A stretch of DNA of 64,000 nt from Intrasporangium calvum DSM 43043 (GTDB taxonomy: Bacteria > Actinomycetota > Actinomycetes > Actinomycetales > Dermatophilaceae): positions 930,001-994,000 of the forward strand of contig NC_014830.1 of NCBI RefSeq assembly GCF_000184685.1, in the 5' to 3' direction. Position 1 is the first letter of the stretch. Every line of letters starts with the position of its first letter. This document shows positions 7,920 to 16,215 of this stretch, one piece after another. The notes below the pieces were generated by a model. That model was not told where the DNA came from, made no database searches, and saw only the letters and a list, made by a program, of their open reading frames with translations. A program made the position numbers and the translations under genes.

Positions 7920-9683
7920 ATGGGATTCCGGGAGGTCAGCGTGAGTGAGGTCAGGGAAGTGTTGCGGGGCTGGCTCGACGGGGCCGGGCTACGCACCGTC
8001 GCCGAGCGGGCCGGGGTCGACCGCAAGACGGCGCGCCGGTACGTGCAGGCCGCGCAGGAGGCCGGGCTGGACCCGGCGGCGGGCTGGGACGCGCTCGATG
8101 ACGGGCTGGTCGGTCAGGTCGTGGTCGCGGTCCGCCCGGTCCGCCCGAACGGGCACGGCCGGGCGTGGGAGGCCCTCCTCGCGCATGAGGAGCAGATCCG
8201 GGCCTGGGTGGCCGGCGACGGCAAGGACGCCAAGCCTTTGTCGATCGTGAAGATCGAGGAGCTGCTCGCCCGGCAAGGCACGGTCGTGCCGTACCGGACG
8301 CTGCACCGGTTCGCGACCGAGCGATGCGGCTACCGCGCCAAGGAGAGCACGGTGCGCGTCAACGACGGCGAGCCGGGCGCCGAGCTGCAGGTCGACTTCG
8401 GTCAGATGGGCTACCTGACCGACCAGGACGGGCGGCGCCGGAAGGTGCACGCGTTGATCTTCACCGCGGTCTACTCGCGGCACATGTTCGTCTGGCTGAC
8501 CCACGCCCAGACGTTGGCCGCGGTGATCGCCGGCTGCGAGGCGGCCTGGGCGTTCTTCGGCGGCGTGTTCAAGGTGATCGTCCCGGACAACCTCAAGCCG
8601 GTCGTCACCGACGCGGACGCGGTCAACCCGCGGCTGAGCCAGGGCTGGCTCGACTACGCCCAGCACGCCGGGTTCGTCACCGACCCCGCGCGGGTCCGCC
8701 GCCCGAAGGACAAGCCTCGGGTCGAGCGGACGGTGCAGTACGTGCGCGGCAACTTCTGGGCCGGGGAGTCCTTCACCGACCTCGCCGATGCTCAGGTGGC
8801 CGCGTCCCGCTGGTGCGCGCAGCGGGCCGGGATGCGGATCCACGGCACCATCCAGGCCCGCCCGATCGAGGTGTTCCTGCAGGCCGAGGCGCCCGTCCTG
8901 CTGCCAGCACCGGACGCCTACGACGTGCCGATCTTCGCTCGGGTCAAGGTGCACCGCGACTTCCACGTCGAGGTCGCCAAGTCGCTCTACTCGCTGCCCG
9001 AGCAGTACCTCGGCCAGCACCTCGACGTCCGCGCCGACAGCGAGCTGGTCAAGCTGTACCAGCGAGGGGCGCTGGTCAAGACCCACCCGCGCCAGCGGCC
9101 CGGCGGGCGGTCCACCGACCCGGCCGACCTGCCCGAGCACCAGGCCTCGTACGCGTTACGGGACCTGGCCCGGCTGATCGGCACCTGCGCCGGGCACGGG
9201 GCGAACATCGGCATCTACGCCGAACGGATCCTGGATGACCCGCTGCCCTGGACGCGGATGCGCGCCGTGTACCGCCTCCTCGGCCTCGTCCGCCGCTACG
9301 GACCCGACCCGGTCGAGCAAGCCTGCGACCGAGCGCTGCAGCTCGACGTCATCTCCGTCACCAAGATCGCCTCCATGCTCGAACGCGCCACCGAGCACAC
9401 CACCCCCACCCTGCCCACCGCGACCGCCGCGACCACGACCCGATTCGCCCGCCAGCCAACCGAATTCATGAGCCGAACGACGCGCACTGCCAATAGCTGG
9501 ACAACCCCGGCCAGTCGAGGGACCGCCCTCGCCATTCATGGGACCACCGTGGCCACCGAGCCAGTCAACGCGGCCACGAATGGGACCACCGCGCTGTCCC
9601 TCATCCCCGGAAGCGCCCGCGAGGCCATCGCGCGCGAGGACGCTCCCACCCCCAGGAACCCTCAGAAGGAGAGCACCCGATGA
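7920..9683 (+). CDS. istA: IS21-family transposase IstA
   Basis: This 587-residue DDE transposase has an N-terminal helix-turn-helix (GLRTVAERAGVDRKTARRYV), a catalytic core with Asp in LQVDFGQMG, Asp in VIVPDNLKPV and Glu in PRVERTVQYV, and a beta-barrel domain. The start ATG at 7920 is chosen because GGAGGT lies ten bases upstream; the frame is open further upstream without support. The last 80 residues are Thr/Ala-rich and overlie two internal copies of the ATGGGACCACC end box (9537, 9580). The stop overlaps istB by four bases. Confidence 0.92.
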   Translation: MGFREVSVSEVREVLRGWLDGAGLRTVAERAGVDRKTARRYVQAAQEAGLDPAAGWDALDDGLVGQVVVAVRPVRPNGHGRAWEALLAHEEQIRAWVAGDGKDAKPLSIVKIEELLARQGTVVPYRTLHRFATERCGYRAKESTVRVNDGEPGAELQVDFGQMGYLTDQDGRRRKVHALIFTAVYSRHMFVWLTHAQTLAAVIAGCEAAWAFFGGVFKVIVPDNLKPVVTDADAVNPRLSQGWLDYAQHAGFVTDPARVRRPKDKPRVERTVQYVRGNFWAGESFTDLADAQVAASRWCAQRAGMRIHGTIQARPIEVFLQAEAPVLLPAPDAYDVPIFARVKVHRDFHVEVAKSLYSLPEQYLGQHLDVRADSELVKLYQRGALVKTHPRQRPGGRSTDPADLPEHQASYALRDLARLIGTCAGHGANIGIYAERILDDPLPWTRMRAVYRLLGLVRRYGPDPVEQACDRALQLDVISVTKIASMLERATEHTTPTLPTATAATTTRFARQPTEFMSRTTRTANSWTTPASRGTALAIHGTTVATEPVNAATNGTTALSLIPGSAREAIAREDAPTPRNPQKESTR

Positions 9684-10516
9684 GCACCATCACCAAGCCC
9701 GCCCCGAGCCCCCACCCGAGCCCCCACCCGAGCACCGGGCCCATCGACCCGGTCGGGACCGACCTGAGCAGCATCCTGCGCGCCCTGAAACTGTCCGGCC
9801 TCAAGGACACCCTGCCCGAACGGCTCGCGCTGGCCCGCCAACAGAAGCTGGGCCACGCCGCGTTCCTGCAGCTGCTGCTGTCTGATGAGGTCGCCCGCCG
9901 CGAGTCCCGCTCCGCGATGCTGCGCGCCGCCAAGGCCGGCCTCGACCCGAGCATGCGGATCCAGACCTGGGACGAACACCCCGACCTCAACTACGACCGC
10001 ACCCTCTGGTCGGACCTGACCTCGCTGCGGTTCACCGAGGCCGGCACCGGCGTCCTGATCCTCGGGCCCGTCGGCGCCGGCAAGACACACCTGGCGACCG
10101 CGCTCGGACACGCCGCGATCCGGCGCCGGATGAGCGTGGTGTTCGCCCGCGCCGACAAACTCTTCACCCGGCTACGCGCCGCACGCCTGGACCACACCCT
10201 CGAAGCCGAGGTCCGCCGCCTCGCGGCCGTGGACCTGCTCATCGTCGATGACTTCGCACTCCGCGCCCTGGACGCGACCCAGACCAACGACTTCTACGAG
10301 CTCGTCGTCGAGCGCCACCGCAAGAAGTCCACCATCTGGGTGTCCAACAGGGAGCCGTCCGAATGGCTCGCCATGACCACCGACGCCCTGCTCGCCCAGT
10401 CGGCCATCGACCGGCTCACCTCCGGCGCGCACCACCTGATCATCGAGGGCCCCTCACACCGGCAACGACAGCGCGTCATCCTTGACGAAACAAGCGAGGC
10501 CCAGCATGCTCACTGA
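9680..10516 (+). CDS. istB: IS21-family helper ATPase IstB
   Basis: This 278-residue AAA+ ATPase of the DnaC-like IstB family has Walker A GPVGAGKTHLA (near residue 123) and Walker B LLIVDDFAL. IstB oligomerises on target DNA and activates IstA. ATGA overlap with istA implies coupled translation. The length is normal and no lesion is seen, so the element may be active. Confidence 0.92.
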   Translation: MSTITKPAPSPHPSPHPSTGPIDPVGTDLSSILRALKLSGLKDTLPERLALARQQKLGHAAFLQLLLSDEVARRESRSAMLRAAKAGLDPSMRIQTWDEHPDLNYDRTLWSDLTSLRFTEAGTGVLILGPVGAGKTHLATALGHAAIRRRMSVVFARADKLFTRLRAARLDHTLEAEVRRLAAVDLLIVDDFALRALDATQTNDFYELVVERHRKKSTIWVSNREPSEWLAMTTDALLAQSAIDRLTSGAHHLIIEGPSHRQRQRVILDETSEAQHAH

Positions 10517-10599
10517 CACCTCCAGGTGGTCCCATGCTCGTGGCAACGAGGTGGTCCCATCACGCTGGCAAGCGACACCGTCCGATGGACCGCATCGTC

Positions 10600-10667
10600 G
10601 CAGGTCAGAGCCCTGACCGCTCAAGTGCCCCCGGCAGGATCCGAACCTGCGACACCCGCTTTAGGAG
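10600..10667. repeat. att-like duplication of the tRNA-Arg 3' half (left boundary)
   Basis: Sixty-three of 68 bases match 27429-27496, where the sequence forms the 3' half of tRNA-Arg(CCT) up to the anticodon loop plus 26 bases beyond its 3' end. The orientation is the same. Here the tRNA 5' half is missing, so this is not a tRNA gene. A half-tRNA direct repeat ending at the anticodon loop is the classic footprint of tyrosine-integrase integration. The bases from 10571 to 10852 hold nothing else that I recognise. Confidence 0.75.
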
Positions 10668-10852
10668 GTCCACGCCGGCGGGCTCAAGCCCGTGACCTGC
10701 GCGAACGCCGAATCCTCTTGCCGTACGGCGAGGCTGGGGACTTCACTGGAGTGCGCTGGCTTCGTGTGGTTGACGGCGCTTTGGCGGTTCTGGCGGAATC
10801 TGGGCGGAGTGCCGAGACACCAGTCCGGGCATCGCGGGCATGACCGTCTACA

Positions 10853-10889
10853 CAGTCATATGACTGGAATAACAATCATGAGCTAGCAT
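10853..10889 (+). promoter_or_regulatory. Promoter and operator of the MNT/HEPN module
   Basis: A perfect 14-bp palindrome CAGTCATATGACTG (10853-10866) overlaps a possible -35 (TGACTG, 10861-10866). A 17-base spacer leads to TAGCAT (10884-10889), six bases before the ATG at 10896. This predicts a leaderless, palindrome-controlled transcript, fitting toxin-antitoxin autoregulation. Confidence 0.55.
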
Positions 10890-10895
10890 GGATTC

Positions 10896-11486
10896 ATGCT
10901 GTTCGGACAACCATTTGGCGGTGTCATCCCGGGTGTGCGCGGTGCCGTTCTCGCGGTCCTGCTGCGGACGGGCGAGCCGCTGACCGGCAGGCAGGTGCAT
11001 GGACTGCTCAAGGATGAGCACAGCCTATGGTCGGTGCAGGAGGGCCTGCGAGCCTGGGCCGCGCTCGGGGTCGTGGAGACGGTCACGGTCGGACGCGCGG
11101 TGCTGCACTCGGTCAATGAGGGGCACGTGGCCGTGCCGGCGTTGCGGGCCCTGCTGGACCCCATTGCCGCGTTGACCGCGGCGATGGGCGAGCACATCGA
11201 CTCACACGTCCAGGCTGTAATCCTGTACGGGTCGGTGGCCCGGGGTGAGGCGACGCCCGAGAGCGACGTCGACCTGGCCGTCATCGCCTCGCCCGGATGG
11301 GACCAGCGCGTGGAGTTGGAGGAGACGGTTCGGTCCCGGCTCGGCAACGACTGCGACGTCCTGGTGTTCACCGCAGACCGTTTTCGGCACTTGGCCGTGT
11401 CCGGGGAGACCGTTGTGGTCGACATCCTCGCTGACGGGATCCCCTTGGTCGGATCCATGCCGCGGGTCAAGCGACGGGTGGGCTGA
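10896..11486 (+). CDS. MNT-type nucleotidyltransferase antitoxin with winged helix
   Basis: This 196-residue protein starts with a winged-helix-like domain (residues 10-85) and ends with a minimal nucleotidyltransferase domain with the signature YGSVARGEATPESDVDL (near residue 110) and a third acidic strand (CDVLVF). In HEPN/MNT modules the nucleotidyltransferase neutralises the HEPN RNase, in some cases by adding nucleotides to it. The N-terminal DNA-binding domain would let it repress its own promoter, which carries a palindrome. It shares one base with the next gene (TGATG). Confidence 0.8.
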   Translation: MLFGQPFGGVIPGVRGAVLAVLLRTGEPLTGRQVHGLLKDEHSLWSVQEGLRAWAALGVVETVTVGRAVLHSVNEGHVAVPALRALLDPIAALTAAMGEHIDSHVQAVILYGSVARGEATPESDVDLAVIASPGWDQRVELEETVRSRLGNDCDVLVFTADRFRHLAVSGETVVVDILADGIPLVGSMPRVKRRVG

Positions 11487-11887
11487 TGGCCAGTTTGGAG
11501 CAGCGCAACCATGCGAGGAACTTCTTGAAGAAGTCCCAGGAGTATCTCGCCTCGGCCGAGGACAACCTCGACCTGCACCGGTACACGGTCGCGGCGGGAG
11601 ACGCGATCCATGCCGGCATCAGCGCCAAGGACGCCATCGTCGTCACCCTCACCGGCGCCACCACCAAGGGCAGGGACCACGCCGCAGCTGCCAAGGAACT
11701 TGCCCGGGCGCTGGGACCGCGGACGGACGCGACCGTCGCAGTCCGCGCGCTGCGCGAGCTGATCTCGGCCAAGGCCGACGTCGAGTACGGCACCGAGTTG
11801 GTCGACGCGGCCAAGGCAACCGTACTGGTCAAGCGTGCCCGCGACTTGGCCGACTTGGCCGTCCAGATCGTCAAGCTGGGCAGGTGA
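11486..11887 (+). CDS. HEPN-domain protein, likely toxin partner of the MNT protein
   Basis: This all-helical 133-residue protein has the HEPN-like segment LHRYTVAAGDAIHAGISAKDAIVV and belongs with small actinobacterial HEPN proteins found next to nucleotidyltransferases. The usual RX4-6H nuclease motif is not obvious, so RNase activity is uncertain. Coupled translation with the upstream MNT gene supports a HEPN/MNT toxin-antitoxin pair. The module sits just inside the left att-like repeat of the island. Confidence 0.75.
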   Translation: MASLEQRNHARNFLKKSQEYLASAEDNLDLHRYTVAAGDAIHAGISAKDAIVVTLTGATTKGRDHAAAAKELARALGPRTDATVAVRALRELISAKADVEYGTELVDAAKATVLVKRARDLADLAVQIVKLGR

Positions 11888-12321
11888 CCACTGCCGCACC
11901 CGACAAGAACCGCGGTGTTCGCAGGGAGAATCGGCCGAGCAGCGTCCTGTTCGGATCGCTCGTGGAGCACGGGCGTGGGCGGGCCCTCGCTGGACCATCC
12001 GTCCGCGGCTACGCCGATGACAGCAGTGGCCCGCCGAAGGCGTCGGGAGCCACCGTCACCGCGCCAGAGAGCTACATCGAGGCTCGCGTCACCGAGCCCA
12101 AAGCACCGGATCCACCCACTGAAGCCAATACGGAAACGGTTGGCGCCTGACTCGGCCCCCGGGGACGCCGGTGAGACGGACGGAGTCGTCCGACTCTGCC
12201 GATGGTCGGACGTTCAACATGCCGGGGATCCCGCGCCGTATCGGCGTGGCACGAGCGACCGTCGACGCCGTAGCACTCCGGCGGGACCGGACGCCGGGTG
12301 AAACTCAGAACCGCTTCTGGC
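11888..12321. other. Region without a recognisable gene
   Basis: Several open frames cross this stretch, but none has a convincing start, codon pattern or family. It separates the HEPN/MNT module from the hydrolase pseudogene. I see no repeat, hairpin or RNA gene in it. Confidence 0.5.
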
Positions 12322-13191
12322 TCAGGCAGCCCCGAGGAAGCTGACCGCGGCGGGTACGAACTCGTGGTGGTACTGGAAAATGCCGCCGTGCCCGGAGTCG
12401 GGGTAGATGATCAGCGTCGAGTCCTGGACAGGACGCTGGGCACCATGCGGTCGTGGTCGCCGTTGGCGATGAGCGTCGGTTGGGTGATCCTCGACAGGTC
12501 GGCGGGAGTCGACCGACCGTAGGCGCGGATGGCCTTCAGCTGGGTGCGGAAGGCACGGATCGAGACGTCGCGGTCGCGGTCGGGGGTGCGCTCCTCCAGG
12601 CGGCGGATGAAGGCTTTGGCCGCCTGCTTGCCGGTCGCGTTGCGATTGAAGAACAGGAACTCCTTCGGGTCCGCGGGGTCAGCGTGGCGCGGACGATGTC
12701 GTAGTACGTCGTCCGCGCGACCTTGTCCATATCCTTGCCACCCTTCGGGCCGGTGCCGGTGAGCACGAGCCTGCGGACCAGGTCGGGATGCTCGAGCACG
12801 AGCGCTTGGGCGATCATCCCGCCGAAGGAGAACGCGAAGATGTCGACCTGCTCGTAACCGAGCGCCCGGATGAACGTGACGGCATCGGCAGCCATTGCCT
12901 CGACCGTGTCGGGCACCGTGCCCGTCGACCCGCCGACCCACGGTTGTCGAACGCGATGACGTGGCGCCACTGCGCGATCGCATCGACGATCCGTGGGTCC
13001 CAGTTGTCGAGGTTGGCAGCCAGGTGGACGAAGAACACGACCGGCACGCCGCGGCCCACGGGGCCGAGCTCGCGGTAGGCGTAGGTGACGCCGCCGACGG
13101 CTATCGACCGGTTCGGAGCGTCTCGGTAGGCGGTGAGTGGAGGTGCCCCATCGGAGCCATCGCGGGTCGTCGTCATGGTCTCGGTCCTCAT
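12322..13191 (-). pseudogene. Alpha/beta-fold hydrolase broken by several frameshifts
   Basis: A complete hydrolase can be read only by changing frame three times. The N-terminus (VTYAYRELGPVGRGVPVVFFVHL, WRHVIAFDNRGS) is in one frame. The nucleophile elbow FAFSFGGMIAQALV is in a second after a shift near 12945. NRNATGKQAAKAFIRRLEERTPD follows in a third after about 12680. The final PDSGHGGIFQYHHEFV with the catalytic His comes after about 12425. All catalytic motifs survive, so the damage is recent or due to sequencing errors. It is divergent from the TetR gene, whose likely target it was. Confidence 0.75.
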
Positions 13192-13255
13192 CCGCGGCGC
13201 GCTGGAGGGGCGCCATCCCAGGTGGTGTCGGACGCCGGGTGTCGGCCTCGGGTCA

Positions 13256-13286
13256 TTGCATTACGACCGTACTGCTATGGTGGTCG
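13256..13286. promoter_or_regulatory. Candidate operator between the hydrolase and TetR genes
   Basis: CGACC (13264-13268) and GGTCG (13282-13286) form a short inverted repeat in a relatively AT-rich spot upstream of the TetR start. TTGCAT at 13256 could be a -35. TetR regulators usually bind such sites in their own divergent promoter region. The match is weak. Confidence 0.35.
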
Positions 13287-13315
13287 CAGACGCAAGGGCG
13301 AAGGAGTGACAACAG

Positions 13316-13927
13316 ATGGCGAGGTACGGCGCCGAGCACAAGCAGGCGACGAGACGGCGGATGATCGAGACGGCGGGTCGCCGTTTCAAGAGAAACGGCA
13401 TCGACGGTTCTGGGATCGCGACCCTGGTGGCCGACGCCGGTCTGACCAACGGCGCGTTCTACGGTCACTTCTCGTCGAAGGACGACTTGGTCGCCGCCGT
13501 CGTCACCGACCAGCTCGACGCCCAGGTCGCCCGGCTCGACGCGCTCCCGGCTGGATCCCGGGTGGAGGCGTTCATCCGCGACTACCTCTCCGCCGCTCAC
13601 CGCGACGACCCGGCCACCGGCTGCCCCTCCGCGGCACTCCTGGACGAGATCGGCCGCTGCGACAGTGCCACCCGGCAGGCCTACACCGCGGGAGTCCGTT
13701 CGGTCATCTCTGCCATCGCCCGACACCTCGATGACGGCGACGACCACACCTCGGCCGCCGAGGAACGGGCCATCGCTCTGGTGGGACTGCTCGTCGGATC
13801 CCTGCAGCTGGCGCGCGCCCTTGAGGATGGCGAGCTGTCCGACCGCGTGCTGGCCGCTGCCCACACCAACGCCCTGCAGCTGGCGCGCGCCGGCCGGCGC
13901 CCCACCAATGGCAGGGAGTCAGCATGA
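13316..13927 (+). CDS. TetR-family transcriptional regulator
   Basis: This 203-residue protein has an N-terminal TetR helix-turn-helix (residues 8-52: TRRRMIETAGRRF, GIATLVADAGLTNGAFYGHFSSKDDL), and its C-terminal ligand domain contains the conserved CPSAAL segment of the AcrR/TetR_C group. AAGGAG lies nine bases before the ATG. ATGA overlap joins it to the oxidoreductase gene, and it is divergent from the hydrolase pseudogene. It probably represses both and is relieved by a small aromatic or electrophilic ligand (inference). Confidence 0.88.
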   Translation: MARYGAEHKQATRRRMIETAGRRFKRNGIDGSGIATLVADAGLTNGAFYGHFSSKDDLVAAVVTDQLDAQVARLDALPAGSRVEAFIRDYLSAAHRDDPATGCPSAALLDEIGRCDSATRQAYTAGVRSVISAIARHLDDGDDHTSAAEERAIALVGLLVGSLQLARALEDGELSDRVLAAAHTNALQLARAGRRPTNGRESA

Positions 13928-14916
13928 AGGCCTTCGTCGTCGACCACTACGGGCGCGACGGTCTGCGCGAGGCCGACGTGGCGACGCCGTCGGTCGGCCC
14001 CCGCGACGTTCTGGTCGATGTACGCGCGGCAAGCGTCAACCCACTCGACCTGATGGTGCGGAATGGGGAGTTCAAGCAGCTCCTCAGCTACCCGCGACCG
14101 TTCATCCTTGGCCACGACGTCGCGGGCACCGTCACCGAGGTCGGCCCCGACGTCCGCTCTTTCACAGTCGGGGACGAGATCTGGGCCCGGCCCCGCGACC
14201 ACCGCATCGGCACCTTCGCCCAGTCCATCGCCATCGACGCCGCGGACATCGCACTCAAGCCCGCCTCGCTCTCCTTCGCCGAGGCCGCCGCCGTCCCACT
14301 CGTGGCGCTCGCGGCCTGGCAGGCACTCGTCGACGTCGCTCAGGTCCGCCCAGGACAGCGGGTCCTCGTGCACGCCGGAGCCGGCGGCCTCGGGTCGACC
14401 GTCATCCAGCTCGCCCACTTCCTCGGCGCGCACGTCGCGACCACCGCGCGCGGAACCGACGTCGAGATGCTCACCGGCCTCGGCGCCGACGAGGTCGTCG
14501 ACTTCACCACCACCGACTTCGCCGACGTGCTCCGCGACTACGACGTCGTCCTCGACTCCCTCGGGACCGACAGCCTGAACAAGTCGATGACAGTGGTCAA
14601 GCCCGGCGGCCTGGTGATCAGCGTGGCCGGCCCACCCGACCCCGCCTTCGCCACCCAGCTCGGCAAGCCCCTGTTCAAGCCGGTAATGGCGCTCCTCAGC
14701 CGCAAGGTCCGCCGCAGAGCCCGCCGACTCGGCGTGCGCTACTCATTCCTCTTCATGCACGCCGACGGCACCCAGCTGGCGACCCTGGCCCGGCTCTACG
14801 AAGCCGGAGACCTCCGCCCGGTCCTCGACCGCACCTTCTCCTTCGACCAGACCCTCGAGGCCATCGCCTACGTCGACCAGGGCAAGGCGCACGGCAAGGT
14901 CGTCGTCACCCACTGA
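13924..14916 (+). CDS. NADP-dependent quinone-oxidoreductase-like protein (MDR family)
   Basis: This 330-residue medium-chain reductase lacks the zinc-binding cysteines. It shows GHDVAGTVTEVG, the Rossmann loop VHAGAGGLGSTVIQL (near residue 150) and a C-terminal GKAHGKVVV, as in zeta-crystallin/quinone reductases. It likely reduces quinones, enones or similar electrophiles with NADPH. It shares four bases with the TetR gene and so is under its control. Confidence 0.85.
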   Translation: MKAFVVDHYGRDGLREADVATPSVGPRDVLVDVRAASVNPLDLMVRNGEFKQLLSYPRPFILGHDVAGTVTEVGPDVRSFTVGDEIWARPRDHRIGTFAQSIAIDAADIALKPASLSFAEAAAVPLVALAAWQALVDVAQVRPGQRVLVHAGAGGLGSTVIQLAHFLGAHVATTARGTDVEMLTGLGADEVVDFTTTDFADVLRDYDVVLDSLGTDSLNKSMTVVKPGGLVISVAGPPDPAFATQLGKPLFKPVMALLSRKVRRRARRLGVRYSFLFMHADGTQLATLARLYEAGDLRPVLDRTFSFDQTLEAIAYVDQGKAHGKVVVTH

Positions 14917-15141
14917 CCGCCGCCAGGTTCACGCATCCAACTGCGAGCCTTCAGATGGCGGTGCCGTTAGAACGGTCGCATCCCTCAGGAGACACGTCCG
15001 CGCGACCTCGAAGGCGCCTGCAGGTACGCAGCATCTCTAGGCTGCCTTCGCCGGCAGCTCACCTCGACGCCCGGATTTGCCGCGCCCCGTGAGTTGACCA
15101 CTGTGCCGTTCTTCTATGGCTGAGAGTGGCAAGTTCCCGTT

Positions 15142-15579
15142 TCAGATGTGCCGGGTGCCGGTCGCGGTCGACATGTCGCCGAACGTCACCGATCGGCGCA
15201 GACGAGAACGGCGGTAGGGAACCACGATCTCTAGGGCCGGTCCGTCGAGGTGCTCGACCTCAACACGCACTGCGTCCTGACCCCCAGCCAACCGAACGTC
15301 CGAGGCGAACGCTGCCGCCACGATCGCCGCTCGCTGTCCAGCCGCAGCGGCGTACAGCCGTTCAAGCACGACCGTTGACTCTGGCCGCTCCCCAAGGTCG
15401 TCATCGCCATTCGCGAATAGGTTCGCGCTACCGCCTGAATCTGCCAGCGTCGCACCGACTGGGAAGAACTCGCCGTTCTTACCGAGGAGGTGCCCAGCTA
15501 GATCAAGGACGCATCCGAAACACTCCTCGATGTCGTCCTGGACAGCCACTGGAACGTCGTCTCGCCATGATTGCGCCAC
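15142..15579 (-). CDS. Hypothetical protein
   Basis: This 145-codon frame starts at GTG (VAQSWRDDVPVAVQDDIEECF). It is mixed alpha/beta with an Ala-rich middle (LYAAAAGQRAAIVAAAFASDV) and a basic C-terminus. The codon pattern fits real coding better than the overlapping frames. No family is recognised. It is downstream of, and on the same strand as, the small toxin-antitoxin-like pair. Confidence 0.5.
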   Translation of the reverse strand: MAQSWRDDVPVAVQDDIEECFGCVLDLAGHLLGKNGEFFPVGATLADSGGSANLFANGDDDLGERPESTVVLERLYAAAAGQRAAIVAAAFASDVRLAGGQDAVRVEVEHLDGPALEIVVPYRRSRLRRSVTFGDMSTATGTRHI

Positions 15580-15619
15580 GACCGAATGATGCCATGGGCG
15601 ACGTCCGCCTTTGCCGCTG

Positions 15620-15865
15620 TCAGTGCTCTCCGAACCTCTGTTGCGCGGCTTGCCGCGTGATGTCGAGCGCGGCACCAATGACGGTCCAGGAGTCGCCCGC
15701 CTGACGGGCGGCGCGGACCGCGTCGCGCAGCTCCTGCTCCGCGACCGCGAGACCGTTCTTTGCCGCAAGGATGCGGCGGAAGGACGCGGCGTCGCGCGCC
15801 GGGTGAGTGGAGGGGTCGAGGTGGTCCAAGCCAGTGCGGTCGTGGTTGGTCTTCAGGTTTGCCAT
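15620..15865 (-). CDS. Small helix-turn-helix protein, putative antitoxin
   Basis: This 81-residue protein has an acidic/helical N-terminal half, and its C-terminal half (AARQAGDSWTVIGAALDITRQAAQQRFGEH) is a helix-turn-helix of the kind found in small actinobacterial DNA-binding proteins. A GTG at 15874 is in frame, but GAGGTG overlaps it and stands seven bases before the ATG at 15865, so the ATG is preferred. It follows the 78-residue partner closely in one operon with a tandem palindromic operator. Confidence 0.6.
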   Translation of the reverse strand: MANLKTNHDRTGLDHLDPSTHPARDAASFRRILAAKNGLAVAEQELRDAVRAARQAGDSWTVIGAALDITRQAAQQRFGEH

Positions 15866-15875
15866 GTCATTCACC

Positions 15876-16112
15876 TCATCTCAGATAGTCGAAGAACTTC
15901 GGTCGGAGCCTGTCGGCGTGGATTATGCGGGTGGGCTGACCGGCAGGCACCGCGACCAGTTCCAGCATTCGGCCGTGTTGGTCAGGGCCGATCACGAGGA
16001 GGCGGTCCTCGCCGTCGTATTCATATTCCACGAGCCGGATGGCGTTGGTCCATGCGTGCTCGATGTCGGCGGTGTCGATCCCGTGCTTTAGCGCCGAGCG
16101 CACAACCTCCAC
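15876..16112 (-). CDS. Small basic protein, putative BrnT/ParE-like toxin
   Basis: This 78-residue protein has a strand-rich core ([32 protein letters not shown]) followed by [17 protein letters not shown]. The pattern of a conserved Gly-x-Asp-Arg, a central beta-sheet and a final R-I-I-x-A-x-x-x-R resembles BrnT/RelE-fold toxins, but the match is by eye. It starts at GTG, precedes a helix-turn-helix partner, and its promoter holds two 17-bp palindromes, all typical of type II modules. Confidence 0.5.
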   Translation of the reverse strand: MEVVRSALKHGIDTADIEHAWTNAIRLVEYEYDGEDRLLVIGPDQHGRMLELVAVPAGQPTRIIHADRLRPKFFDYLR

Positions 16113-16115
16113 GAC

Positions 16116-16161
16116 GTCAACTTTACGTTGACATCGCGCCCATCGTCAACCTTTGCTTGAC
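16116..16161. promoter_or_regulatory. Tandem palindromic operator upstream of the small TA-like pair
   Basis: GTCAACtttacGTTGAC (16116-16132) is a perfect 6-5-6 palindrome. GTCAACctttgCTTGAC (16145-16161) is the same with one mismatch. Their centres are 29 bp apart, just upstream of the GTG at 16112. This suggests cooperative binding of an autoregulator, probably the helix-turn-helix protein of the operon. Confidence 0.6.
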
Positions 16162-16215
16162 GCGCGCCCATGCCGCAGACCGTGAATTCGACCGTGCGGA
16201 TGTGCGGTCGTGTCG

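Larger units (their letters stand above)
7797..10570 (+). mobile_element. IS21-family insertion sequence, apparently complete
   Basis: The element carries istA and istB in the standard overlapping order and is bounded by TGCCAG...CTGGCA. Each end holds two related boxes. On the left TTGCCAG is followed by ATGGGACCACC, twice (7796-7849). On the right the inverted form appears twice (10524-10571). This is the multiple-terminal-repeat layout of IS21 elements. No target duplication is visible (TCTTT against AGCGA), so one end may have recombined. Confidence 0.8.

Noticed and set aside
10600-10667. A second tRNA-Arg gene
   Set aside because: Only the 3' half matches. The 5' acceptor and D-arm are missing, so it is an att-type duplication.
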